64,000 bases of DNA from Porites lobata (lineage: Eukaryota > Cnidaria > Anthozoa > Scleractinia > Poritidae). The DNA is taken from assembly GCA_942486035.1 (NCBI GenBank), contig CALNXK010000025.1:3861001-3925000 (forward strand), written 5' to 3'. Below are positions 10,583-22,410 of the stretch, piece by piece; position 1 is the stretch's first letter; each line of letters begins with the position of its first letter. The translations under genes and the position numbers were made by a program. Below the pieces are notes generated by a model, which ran no database searches, was not told where the DNA came from, and saw nothing but the letters and a program-made list of their open reading frames with translations.

Positions 10583-13500
10583 TGTTCTTCTATCATGACT
10601 TAAATAATAATGATAAATATAGAGCTGGTAGAGTCAGGTAGAGAAAGCGCGGTGCATAAAAGTCTTATGCTATGAGATACCTCTAAGACTGCCCTCAGTT
10701 AATCAATAATAACATTATAAAAACATTTTCAGCAATCGGGAATCCAGTCATTTTATATGTATAAAATGAGATTGGCTCGGATGCTATGGTCGACCGAGCA
10801 ACACAAGTTGGAACTAGAAAAAGCAAGAAAGCACTAGAAAAAAGGTGTTAGTTAAAACCAACCTTGGTTCTGGAATTATGTGTCAAGACCCTTCACTGAG
10901 ATATGTGGCACTTAAAAATGATGCATACATATTCATCTAAGAAAAGGTGACGCAAATTGTACGAACATAATCGCAGGAAACAAATAAGTTGGGGGAACAG
11001 GAATAAAGAAAAATAAAAACAAACATTACCACACCCAAGGAGACACTTCTGAAAGTTTGGTTTCCCTACAAATTGCGGTAAACCCACGCTCCGGGAGTTA
11101 CCAATGGAGTAACTTTGTAACCAGACAGACTGAGAAGACATTTCTAAAACGCGTCATCCGTTGACTCCTTTCTTCCGCAAAATTTTCCTGTGAAGTTCTT
11201 CTGAAAGATTCAGCACAAAAATTCTTGATGCACATTTTTGGTCAGATATCCTTGACTTAAATATTTGCATATGACATTCAGAATAATAATTAAATCGCTA
11301 TCCTGCGGATTCTAAAGTCGCTACAATGCGTTACAGTATACATGCTATGTGTTACAGTACACAGTTTACCAGACCTCTCTGGATGTGGCGCCCAGTCACA
11401 GAAACGCCCACGTTTATTAATCTCTCTCTTTCACTTAGAAAGTTTCATTTATTAAGACACGGTTTAGACCTTCCCATGTAGTTATCTTAACCTCTCTGCT
11501 CGTTTATTTTGAGAACTGGCAATCAGAATAGAAAGCTTAACAGCTAACTGTACCGTTCCAAATTCTTAGTGAGTACCTCTTGTAAATTCAGTATCAAGTT
11601 ATATACTCTGCAACGTCTGGCCAGATTTCACAACTGGTTTTTTGTAATCAGGGAGTTCATAGGCGCCTGTCGCAAGGATATCCGCGTGTTCTCTCCAGCT
11701 CATACACTAGGGAAGCGGCACACAAACCATATAAAAAAAGAAAAATGCCATGCCAATGCTTCCTTACGACACAGCAGGCAAAACATTAACATTCGATTTT
11801 CACACCCTCTCTTTGGGGTAACGGAAAATCAGATTACCTTAAGGCGATAATGAACACTTAGGGTTCCCTTGAGCCCTTGATCGGTTTTTACAGCTTTGTT
11901 TTATAAATTCTGAAATAGAAGCGAGATTATCGGCGGTCTGTAAACTTTCTATATAATAAACACGTGCTCACTTTTGCAGCCCTGAGAAGCAAAGAATACT
12001 GTGACACTGACTACGTCCCTTCCCTCTATTTTCTTAAGAGGGATGGAAAATTTTGGGCATACCCGTACAGAAGGTGTGCTCAAAGATGTGCTATCAAGTA
12101 AGTCTGTGAAGTGTTACTTGAAAAAACGGCCATGCAATTAAAACTACCACCATTACGGTTTGTGTACATTGTTGTTATTATTCTAATTACTTTCTACGCA
12201 GGAGGTCCATGATAAAAAGTAAAGACGTGACTGGAAGGGGAAGTTGTTTTTCGCCCGCTTTCCTTCTATCAATTTCTTTTTTTATCATTATCAAAATCTA
12301 AAGGAACATGAACTAAAAAAAAATGGTAGAGAAGTGACAATTCGATCGGCAGTTACAATGAAAATCCCTTCCTACAAGTACTGATTAGTAAATTGCGGAT
12401 TTAATGCCATTATGAGGGATTATAGCATCGGCTTAGAAATAATTTGAAGAGCGACTAATGGTTTTCAATAAAGCTTTTCTTTTCTACATCAATTATGTTC
12501 TTCTGGAGGAGAACTGAAAGTCGGGTCTTTTATTCGAAGACAAAAGGAGCAACACGAATAGAAAAGTAGCTCTTTGCTCTTTCCATAACGAGAAGCAAGA
12601 GTCAAGAGCAATTTAGGTTGTTTTTATGTTTCTAAAACGGTCTGATATTAACTTTCGCTACCGGATAAATGTACGGGCCAAAAGTCAAGAGGGGCTTTAG
12701 TATCATCGATTTTTAAGTCAAAAAAAATATATAAGATAATGGTGTTCAAAGAAAGCTCAGGCAAAAGTGCGATTTGCACGTATCAGTAATAGCTCCCATA
12801 CAAAAAGATCGTGCTAATTGGTTACTACCACAATAACTGCCTTTAGGTGGGGTATAGTCATTTCCAATTAAATTACCATCAATCAGAGCGACAGGTTTCA
12901 CTTATCGGCATTTTACCAAAACAAATACCGGCAGCAAAAGAAGGGAGATTTGAATCATCAATCAAACACGTTAGAGGGACGACGTGCAAGTTTCGTACGC
13001 GAGGTTCATTTGTCGGCTGTTTTGGATCACCAGCAAAGTGAGCAGGAGTCTAAAGGTATCCGTTATGTTAATAATCTCTGGTTTATATGCGGGGGTAGAA
13101 TTGGGCCATTAACTAATTTCATTTCTGCCGCTTCAGGTCCCCAATAATCTTCTCTAGATAAGTGGAGGCACTACACAGTTTTCAACAGTGTTTTTAACCA
13201 GCTTCCGTAGCCTGTAGTACCGCACCTAACATACTCACATCTACTGAATAAAGTATATACTCATCGTCTATGTTTCTTACATTCGTTTTCTTTCTATTTT
13301 CTTTTGGTTTTATTTTTTGAATTTCTATTCCATTTTGATATCCAAAAAGGGGTTTTGAACAAAGCCTTTAGGAGCAAATATCGAACTTCTGGGCTAATAT
13401 ACTGTTTGTATAAAACTCTCACCCGAAACAATGTCATAATTCATCAATTGTAAATGTTCATGCTAATGCATAAAATATTGGAATGCAGGCCACTTAGCGA

Positions 13501-14023
13501 AGTGTACACAAAATAATCGCATTAAAATACCGACCCGGTAAGGCCGTTTAGAGCTACAGCCATAAGAGTGTATGCACACTAAGACTTAAAATACAAATGT
13601 GATCATAAATAAAATTATCATGTTCAGTTGAAATAGCATTACGTAAAAATTTTGATGTCCGTAATCTTAATTAAAATTCTTCCAATTCGATATGGCTAAA
13701 CTAATGTTTTAAAAAGACTTAGAGATCGTCTTCGTAGACTAGAGGAATTTTCGGATTTCTCGCGCATCACTGCCGAGGATGTTAGCTCAGCAGGTATGAA
13801 ACTCCTGTAATACCGTGTGACAGTTTCCAGAAAACACCACAGAAGTTACGTAGTAAAACCACGCCGACTTCCGACTATAAAACCATGTGAGCTCATGATT
13901 GCAGCCTGAAAAGAACGTTAACGTTTATCGGTATTTCACTCTAAACTTATCCTTTCTTCAGGGTTGCGGCTTCGCCTTTTGCGACAACTAAGATCATCAG
14001 CGTGTGCCTCATCATCTTACCTA
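10583..14023. other. Intergenic region between genes B and C
   Basis: About 3.4 kb of AT-rich DNA. I see the gene C TATA box near the end and, at 12842-12885, a block shared with the upstream flank of gene D (CCTTTAGGTGGGG, then ATTACCATCAATCA). The longest open frames (11569-11850, 12847-13147) show no recognisable protein features. Confidence 0.4.
13876..13882 (+). promoter_or_regulatory. TATA box of homeobox gene C
   Basis: TATAAAA, 142 nt upstream of the ATG at 14024. Transcription would begin around 13906, leaving a 5' UTR of about 115 nt with no intron needed. This is the best core-promoter match among the four homeobox genes. Confidence 0.5.
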
Positions 14024-17000
14024 ATGGATTCCGCGTCGTCATTTTCAATCGACAATATATTAAGAAATAATCCATCATCGAGAAATACAAGCCAGTTGTT
14101 TAGTGGACAGAATGGACACCGCGCTCTCACATTAGCGGAGCGCTTAGCAGGTATGTTGTAGAACTTTAATTTCTTTCTTAATTTGATATTTGGAACTATC
14201 ATATTTGAAACAGCTAAGAGAAAGGGTGAAATTAAATCAACCATCTGCAAAACACTTTATCATCGATTAAATCGTCAACGCGAGAATGAAATTATGATTG
14301 ACTTAGGCGGTTTTACATGTAAACCCATGGAGTTTTTATAGCATCAGACTGAAAACGCGAAATCCTTATTCATTTGGGTTATAATTCTACGAGGAAACTA
14401 ATGCTATCCTTGCTTATGCCACTTCCCTCGAGAAAAATATTCAGGCCAAGGATAAAGAACTGACTTCAAATCCGTTCAGATGCATTTCAAAAGAAACAGA
14501 GCAAACTATCTACTGCCTCTTAGTATCTGTCAGTAAGAGCTCAATGGATAGACGGGTTGTTTATTTGGTATGAGTTGATGTTGTTTCAAAAAGCCACCTT
14601 GTGAGTTATCATTCAATTCACTTATTTAGCTAACACGCCAGTCATTTTCCCTGAAATTTTCGGTGGCTCTATTTCTTCAGTTTAAAAAAAGATCTGTGTT
14701 TCAGTTAAAGGGAAACAAAATACAACAAACTCTGCAGTTTGCAGGGTGGCAATGCGTAATCTCGTAAATCTCACCACAATGCATACTTTCATTACCATTT
14801 AAACCAGGCAGTTAAACTTGTAAAGCTACATGCGAACGGACGCAACAATGTTAGCCTATTGTTCAACATTGTTGCGTCCGTTTGCTAAAAGTTTGACCGG
14901 TTTCAAACTCTGCGCAGCAACATGCAACAGGGTGCGCAAACGAACGCAACATGTAAAATCCAACAATGTTGGGAGTTGTTGGTCACCAATTTTTTACGTC
15001 CTTTTGCACGTAGCTTAAAAACCACATGGAACGAAAGCTGACAAAAAATGAATATCAAATCTATTCAGCGATTCTGAAACTCCAACTAAAAAGTATAAGA
15101 GGAAAGGTGGGCGATAATATATCAGTCTGAAAAGGCGGGAGAGCCTCTCTCTTGTTGGGGCTGCGTCCTTCAGTAGTTCCACTGTGCAGTCCTATGGTCT
15201 CCCGTTCCCCTGGGAGACTTTTGATTTTGGGGTGGGCCTGAATGCATTCCAGTGCTTAAGTGTCAAGGGAAAGAAACATAGCCGTGAGCACGGTAATTTT
15301 AGTTGCACAGCATTTGGTTTCTTCCGGCAATAACATGTGCTTTGTTTTTCAAATTAAAAGGTTTTTAAACAAATGAAAGGATTTCTTTTCTCTGTTAACA
15401 AAAAGTTTTTGAGTGGTCGGCGCGAGGACTGGATGGTGGTTTTCGTCGAGCGCCGCGGCAAAAAAATACGGATGTATTTTTTCACACATACATATTTTTG
15501 GTAATTCACTCTCACGTAAAAACTACTTGTTTTACATATTTGTTCATACATACGGATGTGACCAGGAATTGAACTATCAAATAGGACTGTACACTCTTTT
15601 TTTTATATATATAAATGTTGTTTTTCCGGCCGGGGCTAAATATTTTTATTTTTTTGTCGATTTTACGCTGAAAATATTTCGTTGAATTATTCTTAATTAT
15701 TAATTATAGCCTGTGCCATTTTCCGCTTTAGAATGTATTAGGATTTCAATTACCAGTGTTCTACCCTGGGTACCAGTTTTCTTGCCGTTTAGCAAAAGGA
15801 ATAATTTTCGGGAAAAAAAGAACGGGTCACTTTAAAACCAAAACCGGAAAATGTACTGAAAAGTTTCTGGCATCCAGGGATGTTCTTGCCGTTTAGTAAA
15901 AGGAATAATTTTCGAGTTTAAACCAATATGAATATTCTTTCAAAATTTTTCAAATTTTCAGCCTCAATATTTTAATAAAATATAATTGTTATGGAAAAAA
16001 AAAGCGTACGGTGTTGCAACGTGTTTGTTTAATCCAAATAAAATACTAATGTTTCTATAGTTTTGTCAGCTTGTAGTTTTAATGAAAAAGGAAGAATTTA
16101 CCAAAATAATTTACCAAAATTAAACTAGCGGAATGTGTTTGTTGCAGATGTAATCCTTGAGGTTCACTACAGTACCGCAAGGGGGAAGCACCGTCGATCG
16201 CGCACAGCTTTTACTTATCAACAGCTTCAGCTGCTAGAAAACACCTTTAGTAAAACGCATTACCCGGATGTTGTTATGAGAGAACAGTTGGCACATTGGA
16301 CAGATCTTCCAGAATCAAGAATTCAGGTACGAGGAATTACTGTCAGTTAAAAATTGTGTACCACCAAAAAAGTCATCATAGACCAACTCATTGATATTTT
16401 CCACAGCCAATAACAATTTTAGCTTAAGGAATAGTCCTACCACTCTTTTTTTATAAGAATATATTTTATAAGAATACTGAGGCTGAAATTTGGGAAAACT
16501 TCTGAATATTTTAAGATTCGTAAACCCCGGGCTGATTCCTTTCTCTAAACGCAAAACTAATCAACAAAAGGAAAAGAAAAGAGTATATGCGTGCTTCTGG
16601 TTATGTGAACAGTTGTTTGAAGAAATTAGAGTCAAACCTTTCTGCAAAGGCAATCTTGGTGAAAGAGGCCAGTGGCCATTGTAGAGTGGTAGCCATTCTG
16701 GTGATGAAGGCGCAAAGTGACACTACTTTTGAAGGAAAAGGGGTGGAACACTCATATTCTTAAAAATGTTTACTATAGTATATACATGAAGGTAACACAA
16801 GCAAAATGGGTCAGCAAAACAGAAAACAAATTTTGGCAACAAAAATATTTTAAAATACTGTAGGTAAAGGTACAATGAATATGTTGTGGTTCAATTTTAT
16901 CGTTGGTTTCAAATTTTATTTTCATTTGTTTCAAACTCATCACACATTACCATACCTCAAAAAACAAGGTTAAAATTGAACTACGACAAATATATTTATC

Positions 17001-18031
17001 AGGAGCCTATTACCCGTATTTGTACATCATTTACTTAAATGGCCAATGTGGAAAGGTTATAGTAACACTAGGGAGGCGTTTTACTAACCGTCACCGTTAT
17101 AGTGGTAAAACGGTGAATGTAAGGAAAGGTCCCCCGGACAAAAAACAGAGGCCGGTGTGGAAAGATGGCTGTTAGAAGAGGTTCCACAACACGTCATACT
17201 AGCCAGTACACATGCACTTTTTTCTTCCTTTTTATTTTCATTTGGCGAGTGTGGAGAAAACCTTGCACTTAAGGTCAAAAAATCTTCCGCGGTTATTATT
17301 TTCTTACTAGCGCTCGAACATCTCTAAAAAGAAACGTTAGTTGTCTGTGAACAAGCTAATGGCGCGGACACGGACACATAGAGTGAAGGTTCATGGTTGA
17401 ATCTTCGTTTTTTATGAAAAGACAGTGGTATTTACATTACACATGTTACATTACATAGGTTTGGTTCAAAAACCGAAGGGCCAAGCACAGAAAGCAAGAA
17501 CAAGTGAGAAAATTTAAAAATTCTGGCAGCGGCGTTAAGCCTTCCTCTAAAATGGAAAAAACACTGGATAACACTACTTCAGAGAGTAAGGCAACAATGA
17601 GAGTTCCATTGCCGGTCCCACCGAGTATAAGTCTAACAGACGACAGTACACCGTCATCAGCAGAAACGACAGTTAAAACAACTAAACGTGAATTAGCAAT
17701 AAGTGCAAAGTTAACTTCAAACACAAGCGCCCAGATATTTTCCCATCATGGACAGCCCTACACTTACGAACAATATCCAGTCAACCGGTACGATAATCAG
17801 TGGCTTTGCTCTGATCTAGAGTCTAGTTATCCAGCTCTACCAGCGATTGACAACGGCGCTCATAGTTGTTCTGGTTTTGACCACGATATGAGGCCAGAAA
17901 GAAACATACCAAGTGCAACATTCTCTGCAAGGAGACCTACTTCATCAAGTGTCGATTTGTGGCGATGTCAGGCAGGCTTACACAGCGGCTATTGTAAATG
18001 GACCGGTCCTACGGGGTGTTACCCATACTGA
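14024..18031 (+). CDS. Dmbx: Dmbx-like paired-class homeobox gene C (3 exons)
   Basis: Exons 14024-14150, 16148-16326 and 17459-18031 give 292 residues. The start is the first ATG in frame, about 140 nt below a TATA box. Residues 6-13 are an eh1-like motif (SFSIDNIL), nearly the Goosecoid octapeptide. Exon 1 ends with ALTLAERLA, which joins DVILEVHYS in exon 2, the clearest Dmbx-type pre-homeodomain segment in the window. The homeodomain reads RRSRTAFTYQQL ... KTHYPDVVMREQL ... PESRIQ / VWFKNRRAKHRK, with K50 and all core residues present. The 190-residue exon 3 is the longest of the four. It is rich in Ser/Thr/Pro and then in aromatic and Cys residues near the end (DLWRCQAG, GPTGCYPY), without a recognisable OAR motif. 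Introns are 2.0 and 1.1 kb with consensus donors and acceptors. An AATAAA lies at 18728-18733. Of the four genes this one looks best preserved. Nuclear transcription factor, probably a repressor. Confidence 0.88.
14832..14885. repeat. Near-perfect hairpin in gene C intron 1
   Basis: Arms of 21 bp (14832-14852 and 14865-14885; GAACGGACGCAACAATGTT and its complement) with one mismatch and a 12-nt loop. Related GTTGCGTCCGTT/CAACAATGTTGG words recur to 14990, suggesting part of a palindromic MITE. Confidence 0.75.
15779..15914. repeat. 104-bp-spaced direct repeat in gene C intron 1
   Basis: A 32-bp segment (TTCTTGCCGTTTAG ... AATAATTTTCG) occurs at 15779-15810 and again at 15883-15914 with a single C/T difference. 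Probably a recent local tandem duplication, about 240 bp ahead of homeodomain exon 2. Confidence 0.7.
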
Positions 18032-18727
18032 AATGTACACGAATTTCATTTGTTGATAGTTGTTAAAGGAGCGAGGAGAGGAATGGGTGGCGGAGGTTTG
18101 ATCTAATTAGAAGAGGAAATGATCAAAAAGAGAAGCACCCGAAGCGAACTTATATACCGGCGTGTTAGGTAAATACGGGCATGTCATATTTTGTCAGTCA
18201 GTTTTCGGTCTCCTATAAGTAGAGTTTATTTAAACGACTGTATTATTTCATCTCTTCCCTTCACACCTTTCCCCAAAAAAGATGCTTCATGATTCACACA
18301 ATTGTAGCTCCTAAGTCTTCAGAAACTTTCGGAGGGCTTTCTTACTTGCTTGTTAGTTCGTTTCTTTTTTTTTGCTCCGAATTATGTATAGAACAGGCTA
18401 ACCATCCCGATAACTTGGTGAGCCTGTGCCACTAGGTAGTAAAACGAAATCAGTGAACGAGCAAAGAGTTTCAAATTAAAAAACGTAAATTTATATTGGT
18501 TTCTGTTACTGTTAGTATGCCCTTTGGTTCAGTTATAATAGAATAAGTCTTGATTCGAGAAGCTGTTTCAAGTTTCCTCCTCTTTCAATACACCTAAGAA
18601 CGTTTTGTAGGGAAAATACCCTCTTATCTGCAATAGAAATTAGAGAAATTTTAACAGAAAGTACAACTATTTATAAAGGGACATTTGTGCAGTATAAAAA
18701 TGCATTTATAGCATATTCTGCTAGAAA

Positions 18728-18733
18728 AATAAA
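18728..18733 (+). terminator. Polyadenylation signal of homeobox gene C
   Basis: AATAAA about 700 nt after the gene C stop, followed by T-rich and GT-containing sequence. It would give a 3' UTR of ~0.7 kb. Confidence 0.4.
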
Positions 18734-19479
18734 CGTGAAAATACTTTTACTTTACTTGTGTCTATATCTTTTTGAATTAAGGCTGAGAGACCATGATGTT
18801 CGCAGTGTCGCATAAGCTAATATATTCATCAAAGTGTCTTTCGAGAAGACAAAAGAATTGCATCGAGTACATAGACCCTTACTAATGTTACTATCTTTCA
18901 AAAGTATACGTTACATTACCATCAATCGACTAGCGGTAAACTTTGCATCGGGACAATTTCAAGGCTTTCTGGTTACCCTCAACAGCTATCATTCATGCTA
19001 CTGTCATGCAATTCGCACTCTTTCGGTCTGCCCCTCGGTGTTCATTGCGCTTCGACTTTTACGTTCTTCGGCATATTCGTTTGCGTTCCTTTGCAGTCTT
19101 TTGTGGTTAACGTTTGTACCATAAATTGACCTAGGAACTCATCTTGAAAAGTCACTGGGTGACTTCTTTCATTGTCCTTTTATGAGCGATTGTTACGAGA
19201 CGGAGCCGGAGCGGGAACTTTCCCAAGGGGGGTACTCCCTAGAATGGCCTATACGGAGAGGCTCCGTCAGAAAGCGGTAACTTTTTCAGGCTTCGAGTAT
19301 ATGAAAGGGTATGGATTCAGTTACTAGCTGAAGTAGGGAAATCTGTCATTTCGGTCTGTAAAATGACCTAAAAGGGCTCCACATGGATCTTATGGCTTTG
19401 AAAAAGTCGGGAAAAACTCTATATTTGCAGATAGAAAAATAATGTCCGTGGCTCTAGAGATATGTCCAAGTTTGCATGC

Positions 19480-19860
19480 AATAGCAAACACTGCGAAAAA
19501 ATGGAGAAATCGCAGTTTTTGCTAAAAATACTAAATTCAAGAGTTAAAAGAGGTAGAAGGGTGCCCAGCAAAAATTGCGATTTCTGCAATTTTTGCTGCA
19601 ATTTTTGTGATTTCTCCAAAAATTGCGAAAACTTTGAGAAATCGCAGTTTTTGCTAAAAATACTAAATTCAAGAGTTAAGAGGTAGACGGATGCCCATTA
19701 TTTTCGCGATTTCTCCAAAAGTTGCGAAAAATTGGAGAAATCGCAGTATTTTGCTAAAATTACTAAATTCAAGAGTTAACGAAGGGAGAAGGGTGCCCAG
19801 CAAAAACTGCGAAAAATTGGAGAAGTCGCAATTTTTGCTAAAATTACTAAATTTATGCAA
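19480..19860. repeat. Minisatellite of imperfect ~90-130-bp units
   Basis: Four imperfect units share GAGAAATCGCAGTTTTTGCT, a TACTAAATTCAAGAGTTAA block and mostly AGAAGGGTGCCCAGCAAAAA. They begin near 19503, 19637, 19735 and 19822. The short frames it opens on both strands are repeat translations, not genes. Confidence 0.85.
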
Positions 19861-20794
19861 AAATGCGATTTCTGCTACTTGTCCAAACACAACTGAGGTA
19901 ATACGAAAACATTTGTTCAAGAAAGCAATTATTAAGTTATCCAAAACAAATTGAGAAAATTTCCGTTTCCTTTCAGAATCACATAAATATAATTAGTTAA
20001 ACTGACATCAAACCATGAAAAAAAAATATCGTTTGGATTCACTATACGTCGCGACCACTCAAATGAAAGCCCGGCGTAAGTGTACCGGCAGTTAAATAAA
20101 AATTTGACTTGGACCTTTCATGGACAGGAAAACGGTAATCCGGTAACGGTAAGTATATTACTATCTAGTAAAAAATCCTTTCCGTTCTGAATCCGCTAAC
20201 AGGACGTGTATTGCTGCGAACGTTCTGTTACTATCGACCAAACATCAACAGACCAAATTCTCCTGCCTATCCCTGTACAATTAACTACTGAAGAGAACGT
20301 GAGGATTATGCGCTAAAATAAACACGCTCAATATTAGTAAGTTATCCACAGATTCTCAGTCCACTCTAATTTATCGACGCGATCCTCTACGTCATTTATT
20401 TTTCATTTGAATCAAATTAAAATGTGTTTCGTTTTCCTGCCTCTTTATAAAAGATTCTCTTAGTTTCTACACTCTACTTCCAGTCGCCCAATGTAAAGAA
20501 ATCGACAAAGTAATGTCAGCCACTATAACCGTCACTTTGTTTTATTTTTATGAGCAGAACTAGGTTGAAATGGATGTAAATACAAGGGAAGATTACTGTG
20601 GATGAGTATTTTGTGTGTTTGTTGTATGAAAAGGGGGATGGGAAGTGCTGCGAAGGGAGATTGACGGCATGAAAGTTGGAGAAACTATCAACCGACATCC
20701 ATTTAAGCCCGTTTTCTTTTATTGTTCTCGAAATACTATTTACAACGGAGTATATAATTTCTGAATCTATCTCAGGAAATTATCCCTCCCATGT

Positions 20795-20862
20795 GTGGAA
20801 GCCCACAAGCTTGTAGCTTTGAATTAATATCATGTATCAATAAAGGTTGTATGTATGTAAGC
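20795..20862 (+). mobile_element. Possible non-LTR retrotransposon 3' tail
   Basis: AAGCTTGTAGCTTTGAATTA, a spacer, AATAAAGGTTGTATGTATGT. A polyA-signal-like end running into a short ATGT microsatellite is typical of cnidarian LINE tails. No coding sequence remains. Confidence 0.3.
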
Positions 20863-22386
20863 CCCATAAGAAACTTTGACTCTAATTGAAGAAAACGTAG
20901 GGTGAATGCTATTGACGTATTATTGACAGTTGAATGGTACAGCAGATGTTAAAGGGCGTAAATTTTCGGTAACTGGGCGAAAAACAGCGGTATTCAAGAG
21001 TTCCCGCCGCATTGAAAGCCCATCCACTTTTCGTGTATCAAGCCTAGTAACATCACGAGGTAATTTATTTAATCAGATTTAAATGATTGTTTATTTTCCC
21101 TATAAAGGTAACTGCTCATGACTCCCGCCTTTCAGAGCATAACGCGTTTCTCGTAATTAAGTTACGAACTAATCTCCCTTAACCCTCAAGACCTTCAAAA
21201 GCGCCAATAAGTTTACCTCACTCGTGGGCAGGTATTTATCTCGATACACTGACACTGGCAAGACGCGAATGTTTGCAGATATTGCAAAGTAGTACCAACT
21301 TTACTTCTTCTTGTAATGTAAATATCCCTAATGCCTGTCGGAATAGGTTATAAAAGTGGCACTGCGGTCCTAATCGCGTTGACTTTGTGAAACGTTGGGC
21401 CAAGTAAGTCAGTTATAATGTTAAATACTGGGGAGAAAGCCATGTTAATAGTAGAGTACGATAAAAGTGCGAGTACTTTCAAGTTTTACGTGAACTAAGA
21501 GTAACGAGGGAAGTGCTCTTGATGAGAACTGCACGAAAAGCACGAGCACATGTCGAGTACACTATAAAGCTTGCAAGTTCATTGGTGTTGAAAAGTGCTT
21601 ATGGAATTGAACAGTACACTGACAAGGAGAAAGGTTTTAAATTCTTTCAATCAATGTTCCGGGCAAAAACTTCGCGCGCTCGTTACTGCCACGGACATAC
21701 GGGCATTGTACATTCCTCAAAGCAGGGGGTGAAGGATTCTACGGGGCGCCTTAAACTAATGACAATATAACAAAGTCGTTCTCACCAATCATTCGAAATC
21801 ATGCTACGCGAACTTCTTATCTTTTATTCCAAATAGATCGTTGGAGCTTAACTTGACTTATACAGTGACCTTAACGCCGCTGTCTCTTAACACAATGGTG
21901 CATCATGCAGGGGCACCTTCAGTGGATTTAGTTGAGGAGTGCAGTTTGTTTTTTCTTATCTATCAATGTTCACTTATTAGCATTCACAATGTGATATAAC
22001 AGAGGTAAATCAAACCTATACACGTTGCTTTGATGTCGTATTTCGTCTCTTTCTTCCTTTCTTTCGTCTCTTTTTTTATCCCTTTCTTATTTTACTTGAA
22101 AAACAAACACTATTTGCAAGTCAGACGTCCAGGACTAATTTTCGGAAAAAAGACCAATGACATACGTTTACGGTTAGAATTTATATCCTACGTTCTATCC
22201 ACCGAACTAAAGTTCTTCACTGCAAAGGAAGACTTATAAGGTTTAAGAGACAGGCAGCTCCTGTATAGTCTCGGAAGAAAGAGTTCCCATTCGAGCAAGT
22301 CACGGAAGTTGCAAACGAGCAAATGGCACTTAGCGGCAAAGCAAAACTTTAATTTACCCACGGTATATTCTTAACGTGATTGTTTA

Positions 22387-22410
22387 ACAAAACAACAACA
22401 ACAACAAAAA
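22387..22410. repeat. Short (CAA)n microsatellite
   Basis: AACAAAACAACAACAACAAC followed by an A run; about five CAA units. Confidence 0.8.

Noticed and set aside
12847..13147. Two overlapping 64-65-codon frames upstream of gene C as an extra exon
   Set aside because: No domain, no convincing splice link to exon 1, and the region contains the noncoding block shared with the gene D flank.
19419..19954. Several 66-91-codon frames on both strands
   Set aside because: They are translations of a minisatellite.
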